Positions 47,157-58,801 of a stretch of DNA of 64,000 nt are shown here, in pieces. The position numbers and the translations under genes were made by a program. Positions within the stretch are counted from its first letter, which is position 1, and every line of letters starts with the position of its first letter. The stretch covers positions 10,166,112 through 10,230,111 of the forward strand of contig ML682067.1 of NCBI GenBank assembly GCA_007922195.1, read 5' to 3'. The DNA is from Podocnemis expansa. Taxonomy: Eukaryota > Chordata > Testudines > Podocnemididae. Under the pieces are notes generated by a model. The model made no database searches. It was not told the DNA's origin and saw nothing but the letters and a program-made list of their open reading frames with translations.

Positions 47157-47770
47157 GGCTATGTCTATACTACCAATTTAGGTCGACGTAACGCCACTTA
47201 AGTAGCCCTAAATTATCTCCAATCTGCACTGGGCTTTTGTTAAGTTGACTTAAGGGTGTCCTTAACTGAGGTTAACTCCTGGTAGTTAGGTTAGCTTAAG
47301 GTCTAAGTTGACCTTATTATGTTGACCTAAACCAGTGTGGACACCCTAGGTCAACTTAGTTGACCTAGGGCTGTGGAGAATAGAGCCAGGACTTGGGGGA
47401 GCTCTGGCTTGGGAAAGGGAGCTGTGGCTTGGGGACAGGGGAGTCCCACGGGGCTCCCATCGACAAGGGAGCTGTAGGGGTTCCCCAGAAAAGTGAGCCA
47501 CTGGGGCTCCCTGGGTAGGGGAGAGACAGATAAGTGAGCTGCCGGCTCGGCAGCAGGAGATTCCATCACCACTCGAGCGCCGACCGGGGGGCTGCAGGGG
47601 AATCCCTCACCACTTCAGCCCCAGCTGGAGTGGTGGAGGAATCCCTTGCCGCTGCAGCCAGGGCTCGTGAGCCTCAAGCAGCTTCTTTCTTCCCAGGAGC
47701 CACATCTCCCTTTTGCCAGGGAGAAGGGAGCTGCATCACCTCCCTTGTCCCTGGGATGAGCTGAGGGGCT
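47157..47770. repeat. possible MITE with GC-rich internal repeats
   Basis: The left end ggctatgtctatactaccaa resembles the ends of other elements in this window. The first 200 bp contain several short palindromes (aggtcaacttagttgaccta at 47348-47367). From about 47370 it becomes GC-rich with repeated ggga-gctgtggcttggg and gggctccc units on both arms. No right terminus could be fixed. Open frames at 47351-47572 (minus) and 47534-47764 (plus) are composition artefacts. Confidence 0.4.
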
Positions 47771-48792
47771 TTGGTGATCGATGCACCCCTAATTCAGGGG
47801 TAGGGCATAACTGCAGTTCTCCTCCTCTCTGAGTACAAGGTTTGTGGGATGATAGTAACTGTGTTGGCACTAGTCTTCAAATTATGAAAGGAGGGACTGG
47901 GGAATGGGCCTTCCCACTAGGTAATAGAGCTTGCCAGGCACATAGGTGAACATTGTGTATGAGGTGTAAGGGTAGTATGTGGCTACACTCACTTTGCACT
48001 CCTTAAGGTACTGGTTGTCATATGGAAGGAGGATGGTGCACTTGCCATATCACTCCCCCAGAAAGGTTATGCCTCCAGCCTTTTAGATAGAATCATCCAC
48101 CATCTAAATGGAGCTTGCGTGGCCTCTCTTAGACCTAAATCTTCTGTGTTTTAGATACATGATTTTCTCTCCTTTATGATTCTACTGAATCAGGGAATCC
48201 AAATCTGCAGTCACAAAGCAATATTCCATCCCCTTTGTGTCACAGGAGTACAGAATTTGGCATCTCTCTGTGACTGCTAGTTTGCGTCTTTGCTGCTAGA
48301 TTGCCCTAGGAATAGACTCAGGTCCGTGTGGGCTTGCCTCCTGTTCTCACTTTCTTCTGTTCTATTACAAATGGATTTGAGGGTATAAAATGATCATTTA
48401 AAATCTAATATAACATAACATTTAAAAAGGTATTACTTCTCACACTCAGGCTAGCTGATGCTACTCTTGGGAGTAGCCTGTTTATTTCCAGATAAGAGAG
48501 AGAAAGCAGATGCTATTCAAAAGTATGGGACGTTTGTTTGGTGGAGAAAAATGTGGAAAAGTTGTTTTATTTAACCATTTGTTCTGTATGCAAAAGAAAA
48601 TATTCATGCTGTGAAACCCAGGAATTCATTTATTTTAGACTGTTATAGCCTGTAAATGGATGTTAGTGTTTAGAATGAATATATTTTGCACATTGATAAC
48701 TTTAATTTTTTTTTCCACTGAAGTCAGTTGTATAAAGTCATGCAAATAGAGCATGGAAATCTGAGAATATTTTGTGGTTAGAATTCTTTGTG

Positions 48793-48803
48793 CCCCCCCC
48801 CCC
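48793..48803. repeat. poly-C tract (11 C)
   Basis: Eleven consecutive C, read directly. Confidence 0.9.
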
Positions 48804-50212
48804 ACCATTTGCTGGAGTGTACCATTGTAAAATATAATAAACTTAAACCCCTCCGCGCACAAACTTGGAAATCTGTAGCAAACTTTAAAACTGCTTAGAA
48901 GCTCGTTAGACATTGCCTTTCTCACCATCTCCAAACCAAACTTTGTCCCACATCTTGAAATCAGTACTAAAATTTCTAATGGAATCAACCACAGTTTTTG
49001 GAATAACAAGATGAATTATTTCCTTTGTCTGTTCCTGTTCCATCCCATTCCACACTTTCCACTCATCCTAATCAAAGAAGGAGATTTCACAACAGAAATA
49101 AAAGGATTGAACAACATTAGAAAACTTCAGGTCTCTCCAAATGTGTCTGGGGTGAAAAGAACATTAGATAATGTTACCATGATATACCTATGTTTAACCA
49201 GCAGTGCAGCTTGCTGTGTTTTGGAAAATATTTCTGAAAAGCACCCACCCAGCGACAAGAGGTTTTTCTAGAGTGAGTTTGCCTCACTGGATGTGTGGGT
49301 TTGATGCTGAGAAGACTGGTTTCTGTGATGGTGTAATTTCTTGTAATGACAACTAGAGAATCTATTAGGAATACATTCTGTGGAAGTAGTTTTATTTTTT
49401 TGGTTTCACAATTACTTCTGAGCATTTCCAATACAGCCATCAGTAGTGAATTGAAATATGCTCAACTAGGAGACTCCACCATTACACTTTAATCAAGTAT
49501 TGGGTATTTTAAAAGTGAACGATTGAAAAGATAATTATTTTTAAAAAACCTTAGAGATACATGATTACTTTTTAAGGCTACTACTATGATCTGTAGAAAG
49601 CATTCAAGCTTTTATAAGCTTGTATTCCTGACATGGAAAGCTTTTCACTAGAGCAATGCACTAAAGCAGGTAGAAAGACCATGTATCTGCATATGAGATT
49701 TCTGTAGCCTTACTGTGGTGATGGGAGTATAAATGTATCTTTTCAGTGGATTTACTGTCTGTTCCTTTGGTAATGTGCTTCCGATACTAACTTTTAATTT
49801 CTGAGTCATGAAGGTATGTCACCATTACTCTGACATATATTTTGAGGAAGTTTTCCTTGATATCCATTCTGAAGGTGCTTAAATTCATTGTGATCTAAGA
49901 ACCTATTGGAGTTTTAAATAAGAAAAACACTAGTCAAGTTATGATGCAACAGGATATGTTTGACATAACAATGCTGAGTATTGCTGGGGGAGAGCTTGCA
50001 TTTGATGAAAAGAAATAATAATTTGAAGTTCTACAAACTATCCAACAGATTTTGTCTGGGCTTTTATGTTTAGGTACAGCGGGCTCTTCAGAAACACTGT
50101 TTTTCCCCTAGAGCAGGCAGTAATATGTTTAAATGTGCAATTTACAGACAAGAAATTATACTTTTGTATTTTGTGATCTGTATTTTAAAGAGAGCTTTAA
50201 TGCCACCTAGCC

Positions 50213-50396
50213 CAGTGGTTTTCAAACCTTTTTCCTTGGAACACAGTTGAAAAAAATCATTTATGCCCACAACCCAGCAACTACATCTTTGAGCAGTGCA
50301 CTTCAGTTTTTTGGCAGTGGCAGCATGGGGTGACAGGGCCCAATGTTTGATGATCTGTGACCCAGTACTGGGTCCTGACTAGTTTGAGAACCACTG
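50213..50396. mobile_element. non-autonomous hAT element, family B copy 2
   Basis: The left end cagtggttttcaaaccttt and the right end ctagtttgagaaccactg are inverted repeats. Flanks acctagcc (50205-50212) and acatagcc (50397-50404) agree at 7 of 8 bases. It is 184 bp with no coding capacity. Confidence 0.85.
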
Positions 50397-50871
50397 ACAT
50401 AGCCAATCAAATGATGTTTTCAGAATTTGAGAAAGAAAAGTATTGATCATACAGAATTTGTTTACAGTTGAAAAGCACTGGAGTGTTTCCTACAGCTTCA
50501 TAGTCTTAAAAACAAGCTCTTTCCAGTCCTTGTAAGCACATCATTGCCACCTGCCCGGTGTGATTGTGAAGTGGAACAAGTAAAAAAATTTCTTCTTTCA
50601 GCACTTGGATAATTTCCATTGGCTCTACGTGCAATAGCTCTCATTGTTAGTGTAACTATGAGGTGATCGTCTGAATCATGAAATAATTTTGAATGGGATC
50701 TGTGGGTTTTCTTTTTTCTGGTGATGCTAATGGTTCTGAAGGTAAAGCAGATTAGCCAAGATTTGCTATTTAACAGAAAAGAAGTGTGAAGAAAAATATT
50801 CATTGCAGAGCAAAGAGCCTGCTTTAAATGTGATGAGCATTTTTGAAAGATCCTGGTAGGAAGGCAAGTCC

Positions 50872-51290
50872 CAAACAAACAAGGAGTCTTGTGGCACTGT
50901 TAAAGACTGACACATTTATTTATCACATAATACGGTTTCATGGATATAAGCCCAGTTCATCAGATGCTTGAAATGGAAACTACAGTATGCAGGTGAATAT
51001 ATAAATGCAGAGAAGGGCAAGCCACAAGGTAAGTTCAGACTTCTTCAGCAAACCAATCAACTTGTTTTGATTCAGCATGGAACTATAGATGAGGAGGTAA
51101 GAATGTGAATCAGCTTTGGTAATGAGTTAGCCATTCCAAGTCCCTATTCAAACCTAGCCTGACGATGTCAAATTTGCATACAAATTGCAGTCCCGCAGTT
51201 TCACATTGGAGCCTCGTTTTAATGAAGCACTGTAACTTTAATGTCTTTTACAGAAAGTCTGGGGAACTTGAAGTGCTACCTTATTGTTAG
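50872..51290 (-). mobile_element. Penelope-like element fragment, minus orientation
   Basis: The left end carries the reverse tail (aaacaaacaaggagtcttgt, ggcactgttaaagactgaca). This is followed by gttcatcagatgcttgaaat and sequence that corresponds, from memory, to the region upstream of the tail (cattggagcctcgttttaat, gtctggggaacttgaagtgc). No ORF remains. Confidence 0.6.
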
Positions 51291-52372
51291 GATGATCGTA
51301 TTTAACTTACTGTGTATGGGAGTAAGGCCAACCATGTTCCTTGAAGAATTTGCAACTTTTCCTTGATTTATTTTCATGCTAATAAACAGCTTAATTGTAG
51401 CGCTTTTACTGAATCTCTCATAACTCACAGTGAGCATTTGCCTATACAGATGAGTTGGAAGTGGGAAAGATGAAATGTAAATAGAATTGCAATTTTAATA
51501 TTAGTTTTTTACATTGATAATAAGTCTTTTTATTTACAATTAAGATCAGTTTACATTATTAGTCATGATCCATTTTCTGCAGTTACTGCGGAGAGTAGAT
51601 GTTGGTAGACTGGACCTCAGTCCCATGCATTATGACAAGTCACTGTCATGTTTCTTCCTTAATGGTAGTTGAAAGCATCAGCAAGTTAATCTAAATTCAA
51701 CATTGTTCTAAACTTTATTAACTACCTCGCTACCAAGAATTGTTAATGTGTTCCAGGAGCCAAAGATTGCATTGGCATAGAGGTTCCCTTGTCCTACACC
51801 CTTTTCCTATGTAGTGCCAGCTTTGTTCTTGCTTGAGTGATGCAACCAATGATCTGGCCCTATGCTTACTAGTGTAAAGTTGGTGTGGCTATGTAACAAT
51901 TTGGTTATATTATATGTGGTCCTGTCCTGGCATTTCATTGCTGGTGCTTATAACAAACGTAATAAGATTCATGTAGTACACTACTGAACTTCTTGTTGTA
52001 TTTACTATGCCCTACAACTGAGTCAGCTATATAGCCATACTTTACTTTCTGCAATAGTTAGCCATTTTGCCAAGTCTCCATTCATGCTGTGGGAGATTCT
52101 TGGTTTAACATGTCTGCTAAGATGCTTCTGAAACTGATTAAAAAAAAAAAAGGCAAAGAAGTGAGGGCAGACATTTAGGAATGTTGGGATTATGGTAAAT
52201 AAGCAACAACTGACCCTGCCCCAACTCCGGATTCCTTAATGTAAACTTTAGCAAGTGTATTTCAATTTATACCACCTATTTTAACATTGTTTAAGCAAAT
52301 CCACTTGTGGTAATTCATTATATAATAATGATTGATAATTTTGGTTATATAAAAACTGACTTATGTCTATAT

Positions 52373-52550
52373 CAGTGGTTCTCAACCTTTTGCGTGTTGT
52401 GAGACACTTGACAGCATATTACGACTCTACAGGACACACTAGTCAACTCCATCCAGGCCAAATCCAGCTATTTCCCTGGCTCTCCAAAACACACTTACCA
52501 CTGTTGGGTGACACAGTAATGTGTCCTGACACAGTGGTTGAGAACCATTG
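52373..52550. mobile_element. non-autonomous hAT element, family B copy 3
   Basis: The left end cagtggttctcaaccttttg and the right end agtggttgagaaccattg are inverted. It is flanked by a perfect 8-bp duplication gtctatat (52365-52372 and 52551-52558). It is 178 bp, the best preserved member of the family in this window. Confidence 0.92.
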
Positions 52551-53539
52551 GTCTATATAATAGCTGACTTATTGTGAGTTTAACCCAACTATTTGTGGCC
52601 AAAGTTAGTAACGTTAGTTAACTATTTGGAAGAAAATATTCCATAGTTTGACATTAATATGTCATCTGCACATGGTGGCTGCAGCAGAGGAATGAATCTT
52701 GATGACAAAATGAGTAAGTTAATTCAGTTCAGTTTGTTAGCAGACAAATGTAAAATATTGTATTCACTCCTTTCTTAAACCTACATGCAGCTCAGCAGTC
52801 ATTGCTGAGAACTGAACAGGTATGCAGAAGAAGGGAGACTGAATATTTTTTCCTAGATGAAAAATCTGAAAAGAAATCAGTACTATTTGTGTCTCTAAGA
52901 GTCCTATGCATAAAAGAAACTGTTTAGCTCTAATAGTCTCCAGAGCATGTCTTCATAGCATACTCATGGAAATGTTATATCTGTATTGCACTTTGATTTT
53001 CACCACATGAGAGGTAATGAGCACATACATATAAGATTTGTTATTTGCAGTTGTCCTATTAGTGACTTTCACATAGATGGATCAGTCAACTCTCCAGCCC
53101 CCAGAATCTATTGCTCGTGGAGTAGTTTTCTATTCAGAGACTAATCTTACAAGTCCCTGTGCAGTCTGGATGGGAGATGAGTGCTGATCTTTACATGTGT
53201 CCTCAAGAGGTTCACTTACAGCAAATGCAAGCCATGAAAAATGGGTCCCATGTTTAGCACATTGAGCAAGTACTTCAGTGGTGTTTTCTCACCATCTTTC
53301 ATATGGCTGACAGGACCTAAAAGATATTATGTGGGGATCAGAGGAGAGATATGGCTATCTATTGGGGCAGTTTATTGAGGTACTTCTGTGTGCCCCATCA
53401 TGGGAGTATCTGAATGCTGTAATATCTGGCCGGAGGTAGTACTGATGGGCCCTTTGCCACACTGTGGAATTTCAGCTGTTTTCCTGAAAAAAAAAATTGT
53501 ATCACTGCTAGAAATAGGTTTCTGAGGAGTAGCCATGTT

Positions 53540-54360
53540 ACGCTGTTTTCAGCAAAAATGACAAGGAGTCCTATGACTACTGTGATGTTTTCATGCGAGG
53601 TCCAGCTAGCAGTTTTGCTTTGAAGTCTGTTTTTGAAGTGTGGGATTTTTGCTGAGTTATGGCAATTTTAAAGTCTATTAGTGAATGTCCAGGGAGATTG
53701 AAGTGTTCTCCTATTGGTTTTTGAATGTTGCCATTCTTGGTGTCTGATTTCTGTCCATTTATTCTTTTGCGTCGAGGCAGTCTAGTTTGGCCAATGCACA
53801 TGATAGAATGGCATTGTTGATACATAATGGCATGTATCACAGTAATAAATGTTCAGCTGAATGAACTCCTGTTGGAGTGGTTGATGTGATTAGAAGCTCT
53901 GATAATGTAATTTGAGTACATATGTGGGCAGAGTTGACAATGGGGTTTGTTGCAGGGATGGGTTCCCAGGTTAGTGTTTCTGTTGTATAGTATGTAGCTG
54001 CTAGTGAGTATTTGCTTCAGATTGGAGGGCTGTCTGTAAGTGAGGACTGGTCTGCCACCCGAGGTCTGTGAGGGTGAGGGATCATTTTTCAGGATAGGTT
54101 GTAGATCCTTGCTAATGTGTTGAAGAGCATTTAGTGGGGGGCTGTAGGTGATGACCACTGACATTTTGTTGTTGCTTGTCAGGCCTGTCCTGTAGTAGAT
54201 GAGTGTCTTGGATACATGTCTGTCTCTGTCTGGGAATGGCTAGATTACTACAAAAATTAACGTTCACTCTCTTTGGCAATTTACACCTTCTTATCAACTG
54301 TTTTGAATGGGCATCTTTTTTCCTTAAATGAATTGATCGCATTAGCACTTGCCCACCTCA
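53540..54360 (-). pseudogene. Penelope-like ORF, C-terminal part with GIY-YIG endonuclease
   Basis: In several minus-strand frames: MSVVITYSPPLNALQHISKD (54100s), GGRPVLTYRQPSNLKQILTS, NLGTHPCNKPHCQLCPHMYS (the Cys-rich linker), then IMYQQCHSIMCIGQTRLPRR and KRINGQKSDTKNGNIQKPIG with EHFNLPGHS. The C-x2-C plus Y/CIGQT-x-LxxR-x2-H/Q pattern is the GIY-YIG nuclease that Penelope elements carry after their RT. Here the Tyr before IGQT is Cys. The RT itself is absent. Frames at 53577-53840, 53853-54164 and 54112-54348 are pieces of one broken protein. Confidence 0.7.
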
Positions 54361-54371
54361 TAAATTGTAAC

Positions 54372-56230
54372 TAACAGTTGCAACAATCAGAAAGGCCAAG
54401 GCACAAACTGAGATCAAACTAGCTGAAGGCATAAAGGGTAACCAAAAAAAAAAATTAAATACATTAGGAACAAGAGGAAGACCAAGGGCAGCGTAGGACT
54501 GCTACTCAGCGAAGAGAGAAAAACAGTAACAGTAAACATGGAAATGGCAGAGGAACTAAATGATTTCTTTGTTTTGGTCTTCACTGAGAAGATTGGTGGT
54601 GATTGGATGCACGATGTAGGGGAAGGCAGTGAAAATGGGATAGGATCAGAAGCTAAAATAAGGAAAGAACAAGTTAAAAATTACCTAGACAAATTTTGAT
54701 GGCCTGAGGATATGCACCCTAGAATACTCAAGATGCTGACTGAGGAAGTATCTGAGCCATTGGCTATTATCTTTGAAAAATCATGGGACACTGGAGAGGT
54801 CCTAGAGGACTGGAAAACAGCATATATTGCCCATCTGTAAAAAGGGATATAAGGACAACCTAGGGAATTATAGACCAGTCAGTCTAACCTCTGTACCTAG
54901 AAAAATAATGGAGCAAATAATTAAGGAATCCATGAGCAAACATCTAGAAGAGAAGAATGTGTTAATTGATAGTCAGTATTGATTTGTCAAGAATAAATCA
55001 TATCAAACCAACCTGATAGCTTTTTATGGTGGGGTCACAAGCCTTGTGGATAGAAGGGAAGTAGTAGATGTGGTGTATCTAGACTTTAGTAAGGCTTTTG
55101 ATATGGTCTCACATCACCGTCTCATTAACAAACTAGGGAAGTACAATCTGGTTGGAGCTACTATAAGATGGGTGAAAAACTGGTGGAGTAACCATGCCCA
55201 GAGAGTAGTTACCAATGGTTCACAGTCATGCTGGAACGGCATAATGAGCAGGGTCCCTCAGGAGTTGGTTCTGGGTCTGGTTCTCTTCAATATTTTCATT
55301 AATGATTTAAATGATGGCATAGAGAGTACACTTATAAAGTTTGCCGGTGATACCAACTGGGGAGGGGTTGCAAGTGCTTTGGAGGACAGGATCACAATTA
55401 AAAATGATTTAGATAAGTTGGTGAAATGGTCTGAGATAAGCAGAATAAAATTCAATAAAGACAAGTGTAAAGTACTCCACGTAGAAAAGAACAATTCATT
55501 GCCCATATACAATATGGGCAATGACTGCCTAGGAAGGAATACTGTAGAAAGGGATGTGGGTATCATAGTGAACCACAAACTAAATATGAGTCAACAGTGT
55601 AATGCTGTTGCAAAAAAACCAAACACCATTCAAGGATGTATAAATAGGAGTGTTGTAAGTCAGACATGAGAAATAATTTTTCTGCTCCACTCGGCCCTGA
55701 TTAGGCCTCAGCTGGAATATTATGCCCACTGCTGGGTGCCTCATTTCAGGAAAGATGTGGAAAATTTGAAGAAAGTTCAGAGAAGAACAACACAAACAAG
55801 CGGAGTTCTGGAACACTTGACTTATAAGGGTAGATTGAAAGAGCTGGGTTTCTTTAGTTTAGAAAAGAAGAGACTGAGAGGGGACATGTTAACAGTTTTC
55901 AAGTATAAGAGGCTGTCATGAGGAAGAGGGAGAAAAATTATTCTCCTTAACTGCTGATCGTAGGACAAGAAGCAATGGGCTGAAATTACAGCAAGGGAGG
56001 TTTAGGTTGGACATTAGGAAAAAACTCCTAACTGTCAGGGTGATTAACACTGGAATAAGTTGCCTAGGCAGGTTGCAGAATCTCCATCATTGTAAGTTTT
56101 TAAGAGCAGGTTAGACAAGCACATGTCAGGGATAGTTTGAGATGGTACTTGGTCCTGCCTTGAGTGCAGGGGATTGGACTCAATGACCTCTCATGGTTTT
56201 TTCCAGTTTCTATGAGTCTGTGATTCTAAC
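54372..56230 (+). mobile_element. CR1-type LINE, 5'-truncated, with 3' end
   Basis: Runs from the segment before the RT (VTVNMEMAEELNDFF near 54530), through the RT (55046-55669) and the C-terminal region (55736-55921: QRRTTQTSGVLEHLTYKGRL, SLEKKRLRGDML), to a typical CR1 3' end (ttaggttggacattagg, aatctccatcattg, tgcaggggattggactcaat, tctatgagtctgtgattc). The start is truncated by the usual incomplete reverse transcription. It is inserted into the Penelope unit. Confidence 0.85.
55046..55669 (+). pseudogene. CR1 reverse transcriptase fragment, 207 codons
   Basis: The longest open frame in the window. Motifs: VYLDFSKAFDMVSHHRLINK (residues ~10-30, RT block with the first catalytic Asp), WVKNWWSN, SRVPQELVLGLVLFNIFIND (the P-Q-G-S-x-L-G-P block, with G-S replaced by E-L), KFAGDTNWGG (residues 98-107, where active copies have F-A-D-D-T) and KWSEISRIKFNKDKCKVLHV. 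One catalytic Asp of the FADD motif is Gly (codon ggt at 55346-55348). Upstream in-frame stops (for example at about 54697) separate it from the rest of the polyprotein. It is a dead retrotransposon ORF. Confidence 0.88.
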
Positions 56231-56239
56231 TATTGCATT

Positions 56240-56359
56240 TGAATTACCGCAGTTTCCACTTCATGCAGCTGATGAAGTGGGTTCCAGCCCATCAAAGCTT
56301 ATGTCTCCCCTAATTTTTTTTGTTAGTCTGTAAGTACTATAGGACTCCTCGTAATTCTT
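56240..56359 (+). mobile_element. Penelope-like 3' tail, plus orientation
   Basis: Reads agctgatgaagtgggttcca, gcccatcaaagcttatgtct and gttagtctgtaagtactata with ggactcctcg. It is the plus-strand tail that closes the compound insertion, directly followed by the 13-bp duplication at 56360. Confidence 0.72.
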
Positions 56360-56732
56360 ACTGCTAGAAATAAGAATTCAGTGATTGCCACTTCCAACCT
56401 CACAGGATGCTGACTAACTCCACATCCAGATGAATAATCCTGTCATCTGTCAAGTGCCTCTCCTGTCTCCTTCCTGCATCATGTAGAAAAAATATATCAT
56501 ATAAAGGATTCATGTACAACACAAGGTATAAAAAATTGAGGTTCTGTCATAGAGAAGTGCTAGCAATAAATACTTATGAAAATCTTTCGGGAGGAGAAGT
56601 AAACTCTTAAGATTCTCACTGTAGAGTTTTCATTGCATTGTTTAGGTGGAAGAATTGTCCCACCTGTGGATAAGACAGGTATATTTTCTGAGATTCACTG
56701 CAGGCATCTGTATGAGGAACTAAATCATAAGG

Positions 56733-56890
56733 CAGGGATTGGCAAAGTTGGTTCCCAGCTTGGTGCCCAGTAATTATATTTTTGGTCACCAGAGGGCACT
56801 CCTCTGCTGCATTTGCACAGTAGAGCTAGGAGCAAGGCTACAAACCTTGGTTGCTGTGGCAACCTAGCTCCCAGGTTTTTTCAAGCCCTG
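56733..56890. mobile_element. non-autonomous hAT-type element, 158 bp
   Basis: Starts cagggattggcaaagttgg and ends tttcaagccctg. It is flanked by a perfect 8-bp direct repeat tcataagg (56725-56732 and 56891-56898). The terminal inverted repeat is short (caggg/ccctg). It is called hAT from the CAG start and the 8-bp duplication. Confidence 0.7.
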
Positions 56891-57875
56891 TCATAAGGCC
56901 ATCTACTGTGCTTACCAGTTTCTAGTCAGTATTATATGGTGTAGCCATGCTGGCAGGGTTTCTTCTTCCAGTAGCTCAGTGTCATTGCTGGTAGTGGGCT
57001 CATGGGGCATGGGCACTGAATATTTTGGTCAGTGCCCTAAGCCGTGCTAGTAGGGCTTTTTTAAGTCTGCCCTGCTGAACTCTCAGCAGAGCTGTAACAC
57101 TCTTTTTGGGCACTTGGGGCATGTTCTTATCAGAACGCGCCCCTTGCAATTAACAGCGCTTGGGATCAGCAGCGCAAAATGCACCCTTTATGAGAGCGGC
57201 TCTATGGAGTTACTCCGGGGTGTTGGGGCAAAGCCTCATTTGCCCCACCATAGTTATGGCCGGCTCTCAGGCACATAGCTTAGGGTGGAAAATGTAAATG
57301 CTGCCTGTGCAGGGAGGAGAGAGAGCAGGCTCAGTGTCTCCCAGTTTCCCCTTGAGCTCCAGCAACCTGTAAGCAGTGTTTTGGGCCTGGGGAGGGCTCA
57401 CGTGATGGGTGTGGGCCAGGAGAGGACAAGGGAAGGGGCTTGGGGCTGCGGGGTGTGTGGGGTCTGGGGAAACAAGGGAGGCTGAAGGCTCTGTGCATGG
57501 GAGTGATGGATCATGTTCTAGGATAGGTTGTAGATCCTTAATGATGTGGTGGAGAGATTTTAGCTGAGTATTATAGGTGATGGCCCGTGGTGTTCTGTTG
57601 TTTTCTTTGTTGGGTCTGACCTGTAGCAGGCAACTTGTTGATACCCGTCTGATCCTGCTGATCTGTTTCCTCAGTTCCCCAAATGAGTTCTTAGTTTTAA
57701 GAATGTTTGATTGAGATCGTTTAGGTATTTGTCTCTGCCTGGGGTATCAGAGCAAATGTGCTTGCATACAGAGAATACCACTGGCCATTGCCCTACAGTC
57801 CCCAGTAAATCTTTCTAACACATAATTAAGGATCTATATCCTATCCTAGAAGATAATTTATGACTCTCTCAAGCC

Positions 57876-58320
57876 TTGGCTGGCAGGCCAGTACTTGATT
57901 ACAGACAGCCTCCCAACCTGAAGCAAATACTCACCAGCAACTGGACACCATACAACAAGAACACTAACCTGGGAGCTTACCCCTGCAACAAACTCCATTG
58001 CCAATTCTGCCCACCCACTGATGCCAGTGTTACCATCACTGGTCCTAGCCACATCATCAGGAGCTCATTCACCTGCACATCTACTGATGTGATACCTGCC
58101 ATCATGTGCCAACAATGCCCCTCTGCCATGTACATTGGCCAAACAGGACTGTCCCCATGCAAAGAATAAGTGGACACAAAACTGACATCAAAAATGGTTA
58201 TATACATAAACCAATAGGAGAACACTTCAGTCTCCCTGGATGCTCTGTAGCAGATTTGAAAGTTGCCATTCTTCAACAAAAGAACTTCAAAGAAACTTTA
58301 GCATGAAGCTGTAGGGCTGG
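57876..58320 (+). pseudogene. Penelope-like ORF fragment with GIY-YIG endonuclease
   Basis: Frame 57876-58169: GRPVLDYRQPPNLKQILTSN, NLGAYPCNKLHCQFCP and IPAIMCQQCPSAMYIGQTGL, then a shift; frame 58106-58306 continues with KTDIKNGYIHKPIGEHFSLP and QQKNFKETLA. The CxxC and YIGQT residues of the GIY-YIG nuclease are kept here, unlike in the minus copy at 53.5 kb. The frameshift lies just after YIGQTGL. The RT is missing. Confidence 0.75.
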
Positions 58321-58372
58321 AGCTCGTATACTAACTCGACACAATCAGACTGGGTGCGAATAGGGACTTGGA

Positions 58373-58801
58373 GGGTATGTCCACACACAACGTTTTATTT
58401 CGAAATAAGTCATTTTGAAATGACTTATTTCGAAATAAAGCCCTTATTTCGAAATGACTTATTTCAAAATAAGGGAAAGCTTGCTATCGAAATGTCTGTT
58501 ATTTCAAAATGGTTATTTCGAAATAAGGCTGTTTAGACATGTTGCTTCGAAACAATTGTTTCAAAACAATGGTGGTGTTTCAAAACAACATGTCCAAATG
58601 GCCTTTTTTTGAAATAACCATTTTGAAATAACAGCCATTTCGAAATGAATGGGGTTTAAGCTGTTTTGAAATGACGGTTTTTATTTCGAAATGACAGAGC
58701 CTGTCATTTCAAAATAAGAAAACGTCATGTGGACCTAATCTTTTTTTTATTTCAAAATAACCAGTGTTATTTCAAAATAAAAGAGATGTGTGGACATACC
58801 C
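58373..58801. mobile_element. MITE built from TTTCGAAAT/TTTTGAAAT palindromes
   Basis: The termini gggtatgtccacac (58373-58386) and gtgtggacataccc (58788-58801) are perfect inverted repeats of 14 bp. The flanks share gga (58370-58372 and 58802-58804), a possible 3-bp duplication. The interior is a dense series of self-complementary atttcgaaat or atttcaaaat motifs on about a 10-25 bp spacing. It is inserted in the Penelope sequence, whose text continues on both sides. No ORF. Confidence 0.82.

Larger units (their letters stand above)
53517..56359. mobile_element. compound Penelope-like insertion interrupted by CR1
   Basis: The unit is flanked by a 13-bp direct repeat actgctagaaata (53504-53516 and 56360-56372), read directly. 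The left part (53517-54370) is a Penelope fragment on the minus strand and the right part (about 56240-56359) is a Penelope tail on the plus strand, so the two halves are head to head. A CR1 (54372-56230) lies between. The simplest reading is one inverted Penelope insertion later hit by CR1. Confidence 0.7.

Noticed and set aside
47351..47764. CpG-island promoter at the GC-rich patch
   Set aside because: The GC-rich part is made of internal repeats within a MITE-like unit, with few CpG and no initiator or first exon nearby.
48635..49009. 124-codon minus-strand frame
   Set aside because: No motif, no splice context, and typical AT-rich intron composition; probably chance.
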